55,914 nucleotides of DNA from Myxococcota bacterium (GCA_023150895.1 JAKLJY010000051.1:1-55914); one strand, 5' to 3'; shown: positions 44,711 through 53,572, counted from the stretch's first letter. Made by a program: numbers and translations. Notes: generated from the letters alone by a model not told the origin.

Positions 44711-47071
44711 TCACTCGCACTCGAGCGTCCCGGCGGCATAGACCGTCTCGGCCGAGCCGGTCTTGATCCACGCGCCCGTGTGGCGGGTGCCCGACGGATC
44801 GGACGCCACGACCAGCCGTCGACCGTCGCCAGCCAGCAGGTGGATCGGGGCCCCGACGAGCGCGAGACCGTTCAGGGTGAGCTCGAGCGGGTAGGCCCGG
44901 GTCTCGGAGACGGCCCCGGCGACGGCGGCGTCGAACGCCACCAGAAATCCGGTGCTCGTCGAGATCAGTTCGACTTGCCCGGGCGCTCCGACCACGCCGA
45001 CGCCGATCGAGAGCGGCGCGTCGGCGGCGACCAGCGTATCGGCGAACAGGGAGAACCGGTGGATGTCCGCGGCGGCGCCCGGCGGCGGGCTCGTTGCCGT
45101 GATCACGTCGCCCGCCCGCGACACGACGCGCACGCGCTCGGGTCTCGCCGAGATCGACACGCCGGCCGTTCGGGGGTTCACGCTCGGCACGAGGTCTCTC
45201 AGGATGAGCTTGGGCTCGACCTGCTTCAGCGCCGCGAACGCGATGAGCGGTCGATCGTCGAACAGCGCGAGCGACGGCGTCGCAGGCAGGGCGACGTACT
45301 CGCCGTCGACCGCCTGGATCGGGCTGAGAGACTCGAGCGTGCGGCCATCGAGGACCGTCCATTTCGGCGTCGGCGGCGCCCCGAAGTTGGCCCCGGCGAT
45401 CCACGCGAGGTAGACGAGCCCGTCGTCCGGCGCGGCACCGACGACCACGGCGGGGTCGCCGTCCGCCTGGGCTTGCAGAATGACACTCACGATCTGCTGC
45501 GCGCCGTCCGGGACCAGATGGACCTGGACGGGCATCGGGTTCTGCGACGTGATCCGGGTCGCGACGAGCCAGCCCGCCGGCGTCCGTGCCACGGCCGGTT
45601 GGCCGAACGTGAGGGCGCCCTCTTCGAGAATGGCCAGGGGCGCGGCGTCGCGGAACAGGACGAGCCGCCGCCGGTTCGCGTTGAGCGGATCGGGCGTGAC
45701 GGCCGCGACGGCCCAGTGATCCGCCGTGCGCGCCACGCCGAAGCGCTCGCCCGCCGCGGCGACCGCGCCGAGCTCCAGTCCGGGGACCTGCGGCGTGCAG
45801 CCCCGCTCGCAGCCATCGACGAAGACGACGTTCGGGTTCGAATACCCGTCGTGACACACCGGGCGGCAGAACCGGTGGTCCGCCGAACAGGCGCCGTCCG
45901 CGTTCGGCGCCTCGCATTCGGGAATCGAGGGTTCGTCGGTGGCCCCGTCGCAGTCGTTGTCGACAAAGTCGCAGCGTTCGTCCGCCCCCGGATGGTCGTC
46001 GACGGACCGCGGCGCGCAGTCACCGCCTTCGAGGACCCAGCCGTCGGGCGGTGTGCAATACCGCTCCGTCGGAATCTCGGGATCACCGAACCCGTCTCCG
46101 TCCCGGTCCAGGAAGTAAAGAGCCCCTGCGTCTTCGTCCGGCGTCCCGTCGCAGTCGTCGTCCTCGCCGTTGCAGATCTCCGGCGCGTCCGGGTGCACCG
46201 CGGCGTCGCCGTCGTCACAATCGCCGAACGCTTCGACGAAGCCCGGCAGCGCGGGTTCGCAGGTCTGCACCGTGGCATTTGCCGTGCCCCACCGGTCGCC
46301 GTCGGCATCCTGGTAGAGGCGGTTCAGCACGTCCTCGTCGACCTCGCCGTCGCAGTCGTCGTCGGCGCCATTGCAGCGCTCCGGCCCCACCACGCAGCCG
46401 CCGTCGGGGGGCGGGGCGTAGGCGTCGGGGGGCGGGGCGAAGGCGTCGGGGGACGGAGCGAAGGCGTCGGGGGACGGGGGGGCGCCGTCGCCAGGCGGGA
46501 CGACGGCGTCGTGGGGCGGAGGGGCGCCGTCGGGGGGCGGGCGGGTCGCGTCCGGCGAACCGATGGGGCCGGCATCGCCGACCGGTCCCACGTCGATCGG
46601 CACGGCCACACCGACGTCGACGGCGAGCGACACGTCGGTCGGCGGGGGGGCGAGGTCGCCGGGCTCGGCCGCGGCGTCCTCCGGGCTCGGGCGGCCGTCG
46701 GGCGTCGGCACGCGCAGGTCCGCCGGGGGTGGCGCCGCGTCCGGTGGAATCGTCCGAGCATCGGGCTCGGGGGTGCGCAGATCCGTCGGCGGCGCGGCAT
46801 CCCGCGAACCGCCCGCGCCGCGGTCGACCTCCGACGTGGCGTCGAGCGACGGCGCCTCCGCATCGGGGCGGCTCGTGCCCGGTCGGGCGACGCACCGGCC
46901 CGTCGTGCAGACCGGGCGGTCGTCGGGGCACTCGAGGTCGCGCTCGCATTCGGCCGCGCCCAGGTCCGGGGCGCACCCACCGGCCAGGCCCGCCAGCGCA
47001 AGGGTGAGCGCGGCGCCCAACAGGCGACCGGGGGGCAGGGGCGATCGGAAAGGCGGGGCGCGGCGGGACAT
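44711..47071 (-). CDS. MopE-like lipoprotein with metal-binding motifs and a Pro/Asp linker
   Basis: The protein has 786 residues from ATG 47071. The signal ends LAGLAGGCAPD (Cys33). The head has CERDLECPDDRPVCTTGRC, then a 160-residue Pro/Ala/Asp linker with PDAFAPSPDAF repeats. Three MopE-type motifs follow: RCNGADDDCDGEVDED (from 232), ICNGEDDDCDGTPDED and RCDFVDNDCDGATDEP. DADGDRWG and DRDGDGFGDP resemble calcium-binding loops. The rest is a beta-propeller-like domain of repeats (AVARTPAGWLVATR, WTVLDGRTLESL). Such proteins are Myxococcota surface lipoproteins of unknown role. It precedes the eut operon, separated by 76 bases. Confidence 0.8.
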   Translation of the reverse strand: MSRRAPPFRSPLPPGRLLGAALTLALAGLAGGCAPDLGAAECERDLECPDDRPVCTTGRCVARPGTSRPDAEAPSLDATSEVDRGAGGSRDAAPPTDLRTPEPDARTIPPDAAPPPADLRVPTPDGRPSPEDAAAEPGDLAPPPTDVSLAVDVGVAVPIDVGPVGDAGPIGSPDATRPPPDGAPPPHDAVVPPGDGAPPSPDAFAPSPDAFAPPPDAYAPPPDGGCVVGPERCNGADDDCDGEVDEDVLNRLYQDADGDRWGTANATVQTCEPALPGFVEAFGDCDDGDAAVHPDAPEICNGEDDDCDGTPDEDAGALYFLDRDGDGFGDPEIPTERYCTPPDGWVLEGGDCAPRSVDDHPGADERCDFVDNDCDGATDEPSIPECEAPNADGACSADHRFCRPVCHDGYSNPNVVFVDGCERGCTPQVPGLELGAVAAAGERFGVARTADHWAVAAVTPDPLNANRRRLVLFRDAAPLAILEEGALTFGQPAVARTPAGWLVATRITSQNPMPVQVHLVPDGAQQIVSVILQAQADGDPAVVVGAAPDDGLVYLAWIAGANFGAPPTPKWTVLDGRTLESLSPIQAVDGEYVALPATPSLALFDDRPLIAFAALKQVEPKLILRDLVPSVNPRTAGVSISARPERVRVVSRAGDVITATSPPPGAAADIHRFSLFADTLVAADAPLSIGVGVVGAPGQVELISTSTGFLVAFDAAVAGAVSETRAYPLELTLNGLALVGAPIHLLAGDGRRLVVASDPSGTRHTGAWIKTGSAETVYAAGTLECE
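46400..46483 (-). repeat. Tandem 21-base repeat coding for PDAFAPP units
   Basis: Four near-identical 21-base units (46400-46420, 46421-46441, 46442-46462, 46463-46483) encode PDAFAPS/PPDAYAPP within the linker of the MopE-like lipoprotein. Such repeats can change number by slippage and so alter linker length. Confidence 0.7.
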
Positions 47072-47123
47072 CGGGACTCCAGGCAGCCGACTCAGCGACC
47101 GGACGGGACAGGCGAGGGCAGGG

Positions 47124-49163
47124 TCAGGCGACGGGCACGATCTCGGGGCCGGGTTCGCCGTCGTCGGCCCAGGCGCTCAACCACGCGCCCGTCGACTCGG
47201 CATGCTCGACGAAAGACTGATGATACGGGTGTCCGCCGAGCGTCGCACCGTCCCCGATCACGAGGAGGAATCGTCTCGCGCGGGTCAGCGCGACGTTCAG
47301 CCGCCGCACGTCGTTCAGGAAGCCGAGTTCGCCTGCCTCGTTGCTGCGGACGAGATCGACGACGACGGCCTCCTTCTCGCGTCCCTGGAAAGCATCGACC
47401 GTGCCGACCTCGAGACCGGCGGCGCGGGCCTCGCGCAGCCCCTCCCGCAGGCGCCGGGCCTGCGCCTCGTAGGGCGTAATGACCGCGATGTCGCGGGCCG
47501 GGAGGCCGCGCGCCAGGAGCCGGCGGACCTCCGAGATCGTGCGGGCGGCCTGCTGCGGGTTGAACGTGCTGGGATCGGACTCGGTTTTCGATTCCGTCCA
47601 CCCCGTCCCTGCGGTGTCGATGAACACGAAAGGCCCGGGCCGCAGCGGATCCTCGGCAACGCCCGGCAGATCGGTCAGCACTTGGCCCGCGACCGCCGGG
47701 GCCGCCTCGAGGTCACCGTCGTACATGCTGTTCGACGGGAACGCCATGATGGCGGCGTGCATGCGGTGCTGCTCACGCAAGCGGACCAGGGCCTCGGGTC
47801 GGCGTTCGGCGAGACGTTCGAAGAGGGTGCGGCCGAGGCCATCGCGGGCGGCCTCGAGGTCGACGACCGTCGGGGGGAGCTGTCGCGGATCGCCGGCGAG
47901 CACGACTCTGCGGGCCCTTTGCAGCGCAACGAGGGAGATGGGGTCGGGCGACTGGGTGGCTTCATCGAGCACGACCACATCGAAGACGCGGTCCCCGAGC
48001 ACGGTCGCTTCGGCGCCGGCTGCGGTCGCCAGCACGACCTGTGCGTTTTCGACGATGGCCTGCTGGGCGGCGTCGAGGTGCCGGCGCGCGTCCTGCTGAA
48101 GGCGGCGGGCTTCCTGGAAGGCCGCGCGGCGCGCCTCGCGATCCGTCGCACCCCGGGACGAACGCGCCGCGACCCGGTGCCGAAGCGCCGTGGCCTCCGC
48201 ATTCCACCGCCGGGCGAGCTGACTGGCCTCCGTGCCGGCGAGCCGCGCCTCGAGCGAGACGGACTCGAGGGCGGCGGCGACGCGCGCCGGGTGCCCGAGG
48301 CGCACGACATCGAGGCCGGCACGGACGAGCCGCAGGCCCAGGTTGTCGACGGCGCCATTGCTCGCGGCGGTGGCGAGCACGCGCTCCCCGCGCGCGACGG
48401 ACTGAACGATGATCTCGACGAGCGTTCGGGTCTTGCCCGTGCCGGGCGGGCCATGGACCAGGGCGACGTCCTCGGAGCGCAGCGCCCGCTCGACGGCCTC
48501 GCGCTGTCGTGCGTTCAGGGACGCGTCGCGCAGCGGCCCGGACACGCCGGCGCCCCCGAAGCGCGGTGCGCGATGGCCGAACAGGACCTCGGTGAAGTAG
48601 CCCTCGGGTGTCCCCGGGCGCGCGTCGGCGAATCGGCGCAGCGCCCGGTCGCCCCGGTCGAACGTCGTCTCGGGGGCGTCCAGATCGAGCCGGAACCCGC
48701 CGTCCTCCAGCCGCTCGAGGTGTTCGTCCGCTTCCACGTCGGCCATGAGCGCGAGCCGGAGCCCCTGTCGGCGAGCCACGACGGCGCGCAACGCGCCCGG
48801 CTCGTCCGGGTCGTGGAACCAGAGCCGCACGGGATCGCCCTGACCGATGCGAACGTCGTCGGGATCCTGCACGGGTTTGCGCGGCGTCGCCCACAGAAGC
48901 AGGCGGCCACCGGGCGCGGGCTCGACGTCGACCACCTGAAGATCCGCCAGCGCGAGTCCCCGCGCGACGCGCTCCGCGAGGGTCATGCCCCGGCGCACCT
49001 CGGCGAAACGCGCGCGGGTGGCGGCGCGCTCACGTCGCCAGAGGCTGATCAGGGTCTCGAGTTCGGGTAGGATCACGGGGCGGCCTGATGGCGTCCTCAG
49101 CATCCGGTCGAGCGGCAGTTTCGCGTTGACCGCGTCCGCCTCACGGGGTACGCCATGTTCCAC
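47124..49163 (-). CDS. Superfamily 1 helicase, IGHMBP2/DNA2-like
   Basis: This is a 679-residue ATP-dependent helicase from GTG 49163 (ATG 49103 is a plausible shorter start). Motifs run in order: Q-like LNARQREAVERAL, Walker A GPPGTGKT (238-245), Ia ATAASNGAVDNL, II VVLDEATQSPDP, III LAGDPRQLPPTV, IV REQHRMH, V VDAFQGREKEAVVVDLVRSN and VI LNVALTRARRFLLVIGD. The N-terminal ~200 residues (LWFHDPDEPGALRAVVAR) match the beta-barrel of IGHMBP2-type enzymes. It probably unwinds DNA or RNA 5'-3'. It diverges from the TerB gene. Confidence 0.93.
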   Translation of the reverse strand: MEHGVPREADAVNAKLPLDRMLRTPSGRPVILPELETLISLWRRERAATRARFAEVRRGMTLAERVARGLALADLQVVDVEPAPGGRLLLWATPRKPVQDPDDVRIGQGDPVRLWFHDPDEPGALRAVVARRQGLRLALMADVEADEHLERLEDGGFRLDLDAPETTFDRGDRALRRFADARPGTPEGYFTEVLFGHRAPRFGGAGVSGPLRDASLNARQREAVERALRSEDVALVHGPPGTGKTRTLVEIIVQSVARGERVLATAASNGAVDNLGLRLVRAGLDVVRLGHPARVAAALESVSLEARLAGTEASQLARRWNAEATALRHRVAARSSRGATDREARRAAFQEARRLQQDARRHLDAAQQAIVENAQVVLATAAGAEATVLGDRVFDVVVLDEATQSPDPISLVALQRARRVVLAGDPRQLPPTVVDLEAARDGLGRTLFERLAERRPEALVRLREQHRMHAAIMAFPSNSMYDGDLEAAPAVAGQVLTDLPGVAEDPLRPGPFVFIDTAGTGWTESKTESDPSTFNPQQAARTISEVRRLLARGLPARDIAVITPYEAQARRLREGLREARAAGLEVGTVDAFQGREKEAVVVDLVRSNEAGELGFLNDVRRLNVALTRARRFLLVIGDGATLGGHPYHQSFVEHAESTGAWLSAWADDGEPGPEIVPVA

Positions 49164-49207
49164 CCGTCAACATCGGTCGGCGGGAACCACAAATCCAGGA
49201 GTTCTCC

Positions 49208-49648
49208 ATGGGTCTTCTCTCCCGCCTCACCTCCAAGATCGTCCCCCAGAAAAAAGCCGCCGACGACGCGCTCCTCGTGCACGGCATGATGCTCATGTGC
49301 GGGGCCGACGGCAGCTTCGATCAGGAAGAGGTCGACACCGTCAACGCCTACTTCTCCCAGATCCCCGAGTTCGAGGGCAAAGAGTTCGGCGACGTCTACA
49401 ACGAGGCCGTCAAGATCCTGCGCCGCTTCCCCTCCCTGAAGGACTCCGTCAAGGCCCTCGGCGACCTCTCCAGCCAGAACCTGAAGAACAAGTGCTACCT
49501 GCTCGCCGCGGACATCGCGATGGCCAGCGGTGACGTCGACGAGGCCGAGGACCAGATGCTCGAGGCCATGCAGCGCGTGCTGACGGTCGACGACGCCCTC
49601 GCGCAGAAGATCCTCGAAGTCCTCACCCTCAAGTACAGCAAGGCCTGA
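49208..49648 (+). CDS. TerB-domain protein
   Basis: The gene encodes 146 residues with AGGAG seven bases before ATG 49208. An all-helical TerB/tellurite-resistance-type domain is evident: LLVHGMMLMCGADGSFDQEE, RFPSLKDSVKALGDLSSQNL, IAMASGDVDEAEDQMLEAM. The two acidic sites (GADGSFDQEE and ASGDVDEAE) are the expected metal-binding positions. TerB modules link stress-response and membrane processes. It is nine bases upstream of an M48 protease that carries its own TerB-like domain. Confidence 0.85.
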   Translation: MGLLSRLTSKIVPQKKAADDALLVHGMMLMCGADGSFDQEEVDTVNAYFSQIPEFEGKEFGDVYNEAVKILRRFPSLKDSVKALGDLSSQNLKNKCYLLAADIAMASGDVDEAEDQMLEAMQRVLTVDDALAQKILEVLTLKYSKA

Positions 49649-49656
49649 GGTTCGCC

Positions 49657-50904
49657 ATGCAGCTCGACGCACGGTCGGTCCAGTCTCGTCGTGAGCGCGC
49701 GCTGCGCGAGGAGCTCTCCGAAGACTACGGGGTGAAGAAGGCGGTCGCCCGCATTCGCGAACTCACGCACGGCCGCGGGTACGGCTATCGCCGCTCGCTG
49801 CTGTCGCGGGCGCTGCGCCTGACGCGGTCGATGTCGCCCGAGGTGGCGGACACCATCACCGAATGCAAGGAGATGCTCGGGTATCCCTACCCCATCGAGA
49901 TCTACATTCAGTCCAGCCCGGAGTTCAACGCGAGCTGTTTCCGGGAGGACCACGGGCCGACCGTGCTGACGCTGACGAGCCGTCTGCTCGAGCAGTTCAC
50001 GCCCGCCGAGCTTCGGTTCGTCATCGGGCACGAGCTCGGGCACGCCGCGCTCGACCACTACGGCATCCCCATGCCGATCACCGCCGCCATCGAAGACATG
50101 GCCGGCACGATCGTCAGCCGCCACACGGCGCTCAAGCTCTACGCCTGGGCCCGTTCGGCGGAAGTGAGCGCCGATCGCATCGGCCTCATCTGCGCCAAGG
50201 ACCCCGTCGCGGCCGCCAGCGGCTTCTTCAAGCTGGCGAGCGGCATGTCGAGCGACCGCGTGCGGCCTGACCTCTCCGCCTTCGCGCGGCAGGTCGAGAG
50301 CCTCGCGTCGGCGCCCGAGGCGCGCGAGAAGCCCCGCGACGACGACGACACCCTCGACTGCTTCAGCACCCACCCCTACAACCCCGTGCGGGTGCGTGCG
50401 GTGTGGGCGTTCAGCAAGTCGAGCCCCTACCTTAATGCCATCGGCCGCCCGGCGGCCAACGCGCTGACGCTCGATCAGGTCGAGGACATCATCGACCGCG
50501 ATCTGCTGCTCATGGAGCCCACCTACCTCCAGGAGAAGAGCCACCGCGCCGACGTTTTGCGCCGCCTGCTCTACACGGCCGGCATCGCGGTCGCCAACGC
50601 GGAGGGCGGTGTGTCGAAGGCCGAACTCGAAGCCCTCGGCAAACTGCTCGGCAGCGATCACGCCGACGTCCCGTCCGATCCGTCGAAGGTCATCGCCGAT
50701 CTGGACGGGCGCATTCAGGACGCCCTCGATACGCCGCTCGCCAGTCGCGCGCAGCTCCTGCAGCACCTGACGATCATCGCGCATGCCGATGGCAAGGTGC
50801 AGGACGAAGAGCTCGGCGTGATGGAGATCATCGCGGCCAAGCTCGGCGTCGATGCGCGTGTCATCCACCAGACCATCCACGGTGCGATGCACCCCATCGA
50901 CTGA
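49657..50904 (+). CDS. M48 family zinc metallopeptidase fused to a TerB-like domain
   Basis: This 415-residue protein has the zinc site HELGH (H125, E126, H129), and the third ligand is Glu169 in SAEVSADRIGL, as in M48 proteases. No signal or membrane helix is visible, so this seems to be a cytoplasmic M48 member, unlike HtpX. Residues ~300-413 form a TerB-like helical domain (YTAGIAVANAEGGVSKAELE, LTIIAHADGKVQDEELGVME). It lies nine bases after the stand-alone TerB gene, so the two proteins may interact through their TerB parts. The substrate is unknown. Confidence 0.88.
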   Translation: MQLDARSVQSRRERALREELSEDYGVKKAVARIRELTHGRGYGYRRSLLSRALRLTRSMSPEVADTITECKEMLGYPYPIEIYIQSSPEFNASCFREDHGPTVLTLTSRLLEQFTPAELRFVIGHELGHAALDHYGIPMPITAAIEDMAGTIVSRHTALKLYAWARSAEVSADRIGLICAKDPVAAASGFFKLASGMSSDRVRPDLSAFARQVESLASAPEAREKPRDDDDTLDCFSTHPYNPVRVRAVWAFSKSSPYLNAIGRPAANALTLDQVEDIIDRDLLLMEPTYLQEKSHRADVLRRLLYTAGIAVANAEGGVSKAELEALGKLLGSDHADVPSDPSKVIADLDGRIQDALDTPLASRAQLLQHLTIIAHADGKVQDEELGVMEIIAAKLGVDARVIHQTIHGAMHPID

Positions 50905-50916
50905 GCGGACGCGCTT

Positions 50917-51378
50917 TTGGGCACTCACTACAACGGGCAGCCGGACGAGGTGAATGCCCTCGACGCCTACATCAAGCTCGCGCGAGCGACGGACACCTTG
51001 TACCACCGCTTCGCGCGGGCCCTGAAAGCGCACGGTCTGTCGACGAGCCAGCTCGGGGTGCTCGAACTCCTGTGGCACATGGGCCCCATGTGTCAGCGCG
51101 CGGCGGCGGAGAAGCTGCTGCAGAGCGGGGGCAACGTGACCACCGTGGTGGACAACCTCGAACAGCGCGGGCTCGTGCGCCGGGAGCGCCAGGTCAACGA
51201 CCGGCGCTTCATCACGCTCCACCTCACGGACGCGGGACGCACGTTGATCGGCGACGTCTTTCCGCGACACGCGGCCGACATCGCCGACGCCATGGGGGCG
51301 CTGTCGCCGGACGAGCTGCGGCAGCTCGGTGACCTCTGTCGCAAGCTCGGTAAGGCCAACGCGCCGAAGGACGACTGA
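50917..51378 (+). CDS. MarR-family transcriptional regulator
   Basis: The protein has 153 residues from TTG 50917 (GTG 50950 is an alternative). The winged helix is evident: LSTSQLGVLELLWHMGPMCQ, LLQSGGNVTTVVDNLEQRGL (recognition helix) and VRRERQVNDRRFITLHLTDA (wing). An N-terminal dimerisation helix and a C-terminal helix complete the MarR fold. QVNDRRFITLHLT is the conserved wing. Such regulators repress from palindromic sites and respond to phenolics or oxidants. It may bind the palindrome at 52703-52722 before the pirin gene, two genes away, which is a guess. It follows the M48-TerB gene by 12 bases. Confidence 0.93.
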   Translation: MGTHYNGQPDEVNALDAYIKLARATDTLYHRFARALKAHGLSTSQLGVLELLWHMGPMCQRAAAEKLLQSGGNVTTVVDNLEQRGLVRRERQVNDRRFITLHLTDAGRTLIGDVFPRHAADIADAMGALSPDELRQLGDLCRKLGKANAPKDD

Positions 51379-51397
51379 ACGCCCCGGGCGGGTCGGC

Positions 51398-52225
51398 TCA
51401 CCGCAGAAATCCGGCGATGGCCTCTCCGGCGGCGGTCGGGTTCTCGAGGTGGGCCGCGTGGTGCGCGTCGGGCACCTCGACGTGGCGGGCCGCCGGCAGG
51501 TCGGCACACATCGTCCGCGCCACGGAACCGAACTTCGCGTCCTCCGTCCCGGTGAGCAGCAGGACGGAGCACCGCAGGTCCCGCAGGGCGGCCCAGCGAG
51601 GGGGCAGCGCGGCCGTGCCGAGCCCGCGCAAGGCGGTCGCGAGCCCGGAGGCCGAGGCGGCCAACCGCGGCGCCACGAGCCGTGCCCAGTCGGCTCGGCC
51701 GAGGCGCTCGGGCGTGCGCGCGAACATGGGCTGCCGGTTCCACACATCGAGGAAGGCCGCGGTGCCGTCGGCCTCGAGGCGATCGGCGAGGGTGGCGTCC
51801 GCCGCGGTGCGGGCCGCGCGTTCTTCCGGATCGGCGAGCCCGGGGGACGCGCTGATCAGCACCAGGCGGCGGACGCGGTCGCGGCTCTCGGGCGAGCACG
51901 CGAAGTCCAGCGCCAGGCGCCCGCCCTGGGAGTATCCAATCAGGTCGAAGGGACCGGCGACCAGAGTGGCGAGGGCCGCGCGGACCGCTTTGGGTGTCGC
52001 CTCGGGGCCGTCCGGCGGGGGCGGCGTCGCGCCGTGGCCGGGCAGATCGGGTGAGACGACCTCAGGGCCCGCGAGCGCCGGGAGGAGGGGGAGGACATCG
52101 AGGCCGGTGCCCGTGAACCCGTGCAGGAAGACCACCGGAGTCCCCCCCGGTTTCTCCGTTGGCCACCGGCGGACGGCAAAGCGCACGCCGGCATGAGACT
52201 CGAACCTGGGATCGGGGGGCGCCAC
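51398..52225 (-). CDS. menH: Alpha/beta hydrolase, MenH-like
   Basis: This 275-residue alpha/beta hydrolase has the oxyanion strand VVFLHGFTGTGLD, nucleophile elbow GYSQGGRLAL, acid LLTGTEDAKFG and His in DAHHAAHLENP. The combination HGFTGT, GYSQGGRLAL and the C-terminal motif is that of MenH (2-succinyl-6-hydroxy-2,4-cyclohexadiene-1-carboxylate synthase) in menaquinone synthesis. No other men genes are nearby. A general carboxylesterase is the alternative. It converges with the MarR gene, 19 bases apart, and lies nine bases downstream of the SUI1 gene on the same strand. Confidence 0.75.
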   Translation of the reverse strand: MAPPDPRFESHAGVRFAVRRWPTEKPGGTPVVFLHGFTGTGLDVLPLLPALAGPEVVSPDLPGHGATPPPPDGPEATPKAVRAALATLVAGPFDLIGYSQGGRLALDFACSPESRDRVRRLVLISASPGLADPEERAARTAADATLADRLEADGTAAFLDVWNRQPMFARTPERLGRADWARLVAPRLAASASGLATALRGLGTAALPPRWAALRDLRCSVLLLTGTEDAKFGSVARTMCADLPAARHVEVPDAHHAAHLENPTAAGEAIAGFLR

Positions 52226-52234
52226 CGGGAGCCG

Positions 52235-52627
52235 TCAGTTGCCGCGCACGACCTGGCGAGCCCCGCGGGCCGTCAGCCAGGGGAGCACGCGCGCGACCTG
52301 GTCGCCCTGCAGGACGACGTCGGCCGCCTCGACCGTGGCGCCGCAGCCCATCTGCGTTTTCAGGGCCTTGCACAGGGCGTCGAGGTGCGCTTCGGGCAGA
52401 CCGGTGATCACGGTCACCGTCTTGCCGCCACGCCCCTTGTGCTCGCGACGCACGACGAGCTTGCCGGCGGGGGCGAGATCGAGGGGATCGGGGGCGGTCG
52501 CGCCGCTCGGTGCGGCGGCGGGGGCAGGGGCGGCGGGGGCTTCGGCGGGCGCGAAGCCGCGGGCTTTCAAGAGATCACCCAGGGTCGAGCCGAAACCGGC
52601 GGCGTCGGGGAGGGGCTTCTTCGACAT
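52235..52627 (-). CDS. SUI1/eIF1-like translation factor (YciH type)
   Basis: The gene encodes 130 residues. A variable N-terminal third is Ala/Pro-rich (APAEAPAAPAPAAAPSG); the SUI1 domain spans about 55-130. It contains LVVRREHKGRGGKTVTVITG (strands 1-2) and LPEAHLDALCKALKTQMGCG (helix), then VVLQGDQVARVLPWLTARG. The GRGGKTVT loop is the family signature. Bacterial YciH proteins modulate initiation fidelity. It diverges from the pirin gene across a 93-base gap containing the palindrome. Confidence 0.9.
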   Translation of the reverse strand: MSKKPLPDAAGFGSTLGDLLKARGFAPAEAPAAPAPAAAPSGATAPDPLDLAPAGKLVVRREHKGRGGKTVTVITGLPEAHLDALCKALKTQMGCGATVEAADVVLQGDQVARVLPWLTARGARQVVRGN

Positions 52628-52686
52628 GCGGGGAGTCTACGCGCTCTCGTCCGCGGGCTCGAACCGGAAATCCGACGGGCGGGGCC

Positions 52687-52722
52687 TTGACGTCGGCTGA
52701 TAATGCTTTAATGTTAAAGCAT
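52687..52722 (+). promoter_or_regulatory. Promoter/operator of the pirin gene with a 20-base palindrome
   Basis: A perfect dyad with 9-base arms (ATGCTTTAATGTTAAAGCAT, 52703-52722) runs up to and into the ATG at 52721. TTGACG (52687-52692), GATAAT (52699-52704) and TTTAAT (52707-52712) are possible promoter boxes. There is no Shine-Dalgarno, so a leaderless or very short-leader transcript is likely. A repressor bound here would cover the start. Confidence 0.6.
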
Positions 52723-53437
52723 GTCGACCGCAACCCCCCGAATCATCCGCCGCCCCGCCGCCGAGCGCGGGCACTTCGACCACGGCTGGCTGGACACCTG
52801 GCATTCGTTCTCGTTCGCCGGGTACATGGACCCCCGGTTCATGGGGTTCCGCAACCTGCGGGTCATCAACGAGGACTTCGTCGCCGCGGGCGCGGGTTTC
52901 CCCACGCATCCGCACCGCGACATGGAGATCGTCACCTACGTCGTGTCCGGTGCCGTCGCGCACAAGGACTCGATGGGCAACGGCTCGACCATTCGCCCCG
53001 GCGAGATCCAGCGGATGACGGCCGGCACGGGCATCACGCACAGCGAGTTCAACCCGCTGGCCGAGACCCCGCTGCACTTGCTGCAGATCTGGATTCTGCC
53101 CCCCGCCGCCGGTCTGAAACCGAGCTACGAACAACTCGCCTACACCGAGGCCGACCGCGCGGACCGTCTGCACCTGCTCGCCTCGCCCGAGGGCTCGACC
53201 GGCGGCGTGAAGCTCAACGCCGACGCGCGCATCTACACCGCGACGCTGCGCCCCGGGGCCGAGGCCGTCGTCGACCTCGCCCCCGGCCGCCACGCCTGGG
53301 TGCAGGTCGTGAAAGGCGCGGTCACCGCCAACGGCGAGGCCCTGCGCGCGGGCGACGGCGCTGCGTTGATCGAACCCGGCCGCGTCGTGCTCGGCTGCGT
53401 CGAGGCGGCGGAGGTGCTGGTGTTCGACCTGATGTGA
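52721..53437 (+). CDS. Pirin-family protein (YhhW-like)
   Basis: The protein has 238 residues and two cupin domains. The N-terminal cupin has the metal ligands in FPTHPHRDMEIVTYVVSG (His57/59-type, Glu) and TGITHSEFNPL (His), typical of quercetinase-like pirins. WHSFSFAGYMDPRFMGFRNL is the signature start. Members oxidise flavonoids in vitro or act as iron-dependent regulators. Expression is probably controlled by the palindrome at its start codon. It ends before two tandem hairpins at 53478-53535. Confidence 0.92.
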   Translation: MSTATPRIIRRPAAERGHFDHGWLDTWHSFSFAGYMDPRFMGFRNLRVINEDFVAAGAGFPTHPHRDMEIVTYVVSGAVAHKDSMGNGSTIRPGEIQRMTAGTGITHSEFNPLAETPLHLLQIWILPPAAGLKPSYEQLAYTEADRADRLHLLASPEGSTGGVKLNADARIYTATLRPGAEAVVDLAPGRHAWVQVVKGAVTANGEALRAGDGAALIEPGRVVLGCVEAAEVLVFDLM

Positions 53438-53477
53438 CACCGGGCCGGCTGTGCGATGGGCGGCCGAGCGCGGCGGT

Positions 53478-53506
53478 GAATTCTGCAGACGGCGTCTGCG
53501 GAATTC
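53478..53506. repeat. Hairpin 1 of a tandem pair
   Basis: GAATTC and GCAGACG (53478-53491, one T between) pair with CGTCTGC and GAATTC (53493-53506). It shares the core CAGACG/CGTCTG with hairpin 2. There is no T-run, so this may be a palindromic repeat rather than a terminator for the pirin gene. Confidence 0.55.
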
Positions 53507-53518
53507 GAGGGCGAATGC

Positions 53519-53535
53519 GCCAGACGCCGTCTGGC
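53519..53535. repeat. Hairpin 2 of a tandem pair
   Basis: GCCAGACG (53519-53526) pairs perfectly with CGTCTGGC (53528-53535) around one base. Flanking GCGAAT (53511-53516) recurs in GCGAATC after the stem. It could end transcription of the pirin gene from either strand. Confidence 0.5.
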
Positions 53536-53572
53536 GAATCGGCGCGATCGCGAAGGCCCCCGGAGTCGGGTC

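Noticed and set aside
44471-47479. A thousand-residue open frame on the + strand over the lipoprotein and helicase region
   Set aside because: It lies opposite well-supported minus-strand genes. Its Arg/Gly runs mirror the Pro/Asp linker. Long stop-free shadows are expected at this GC content.
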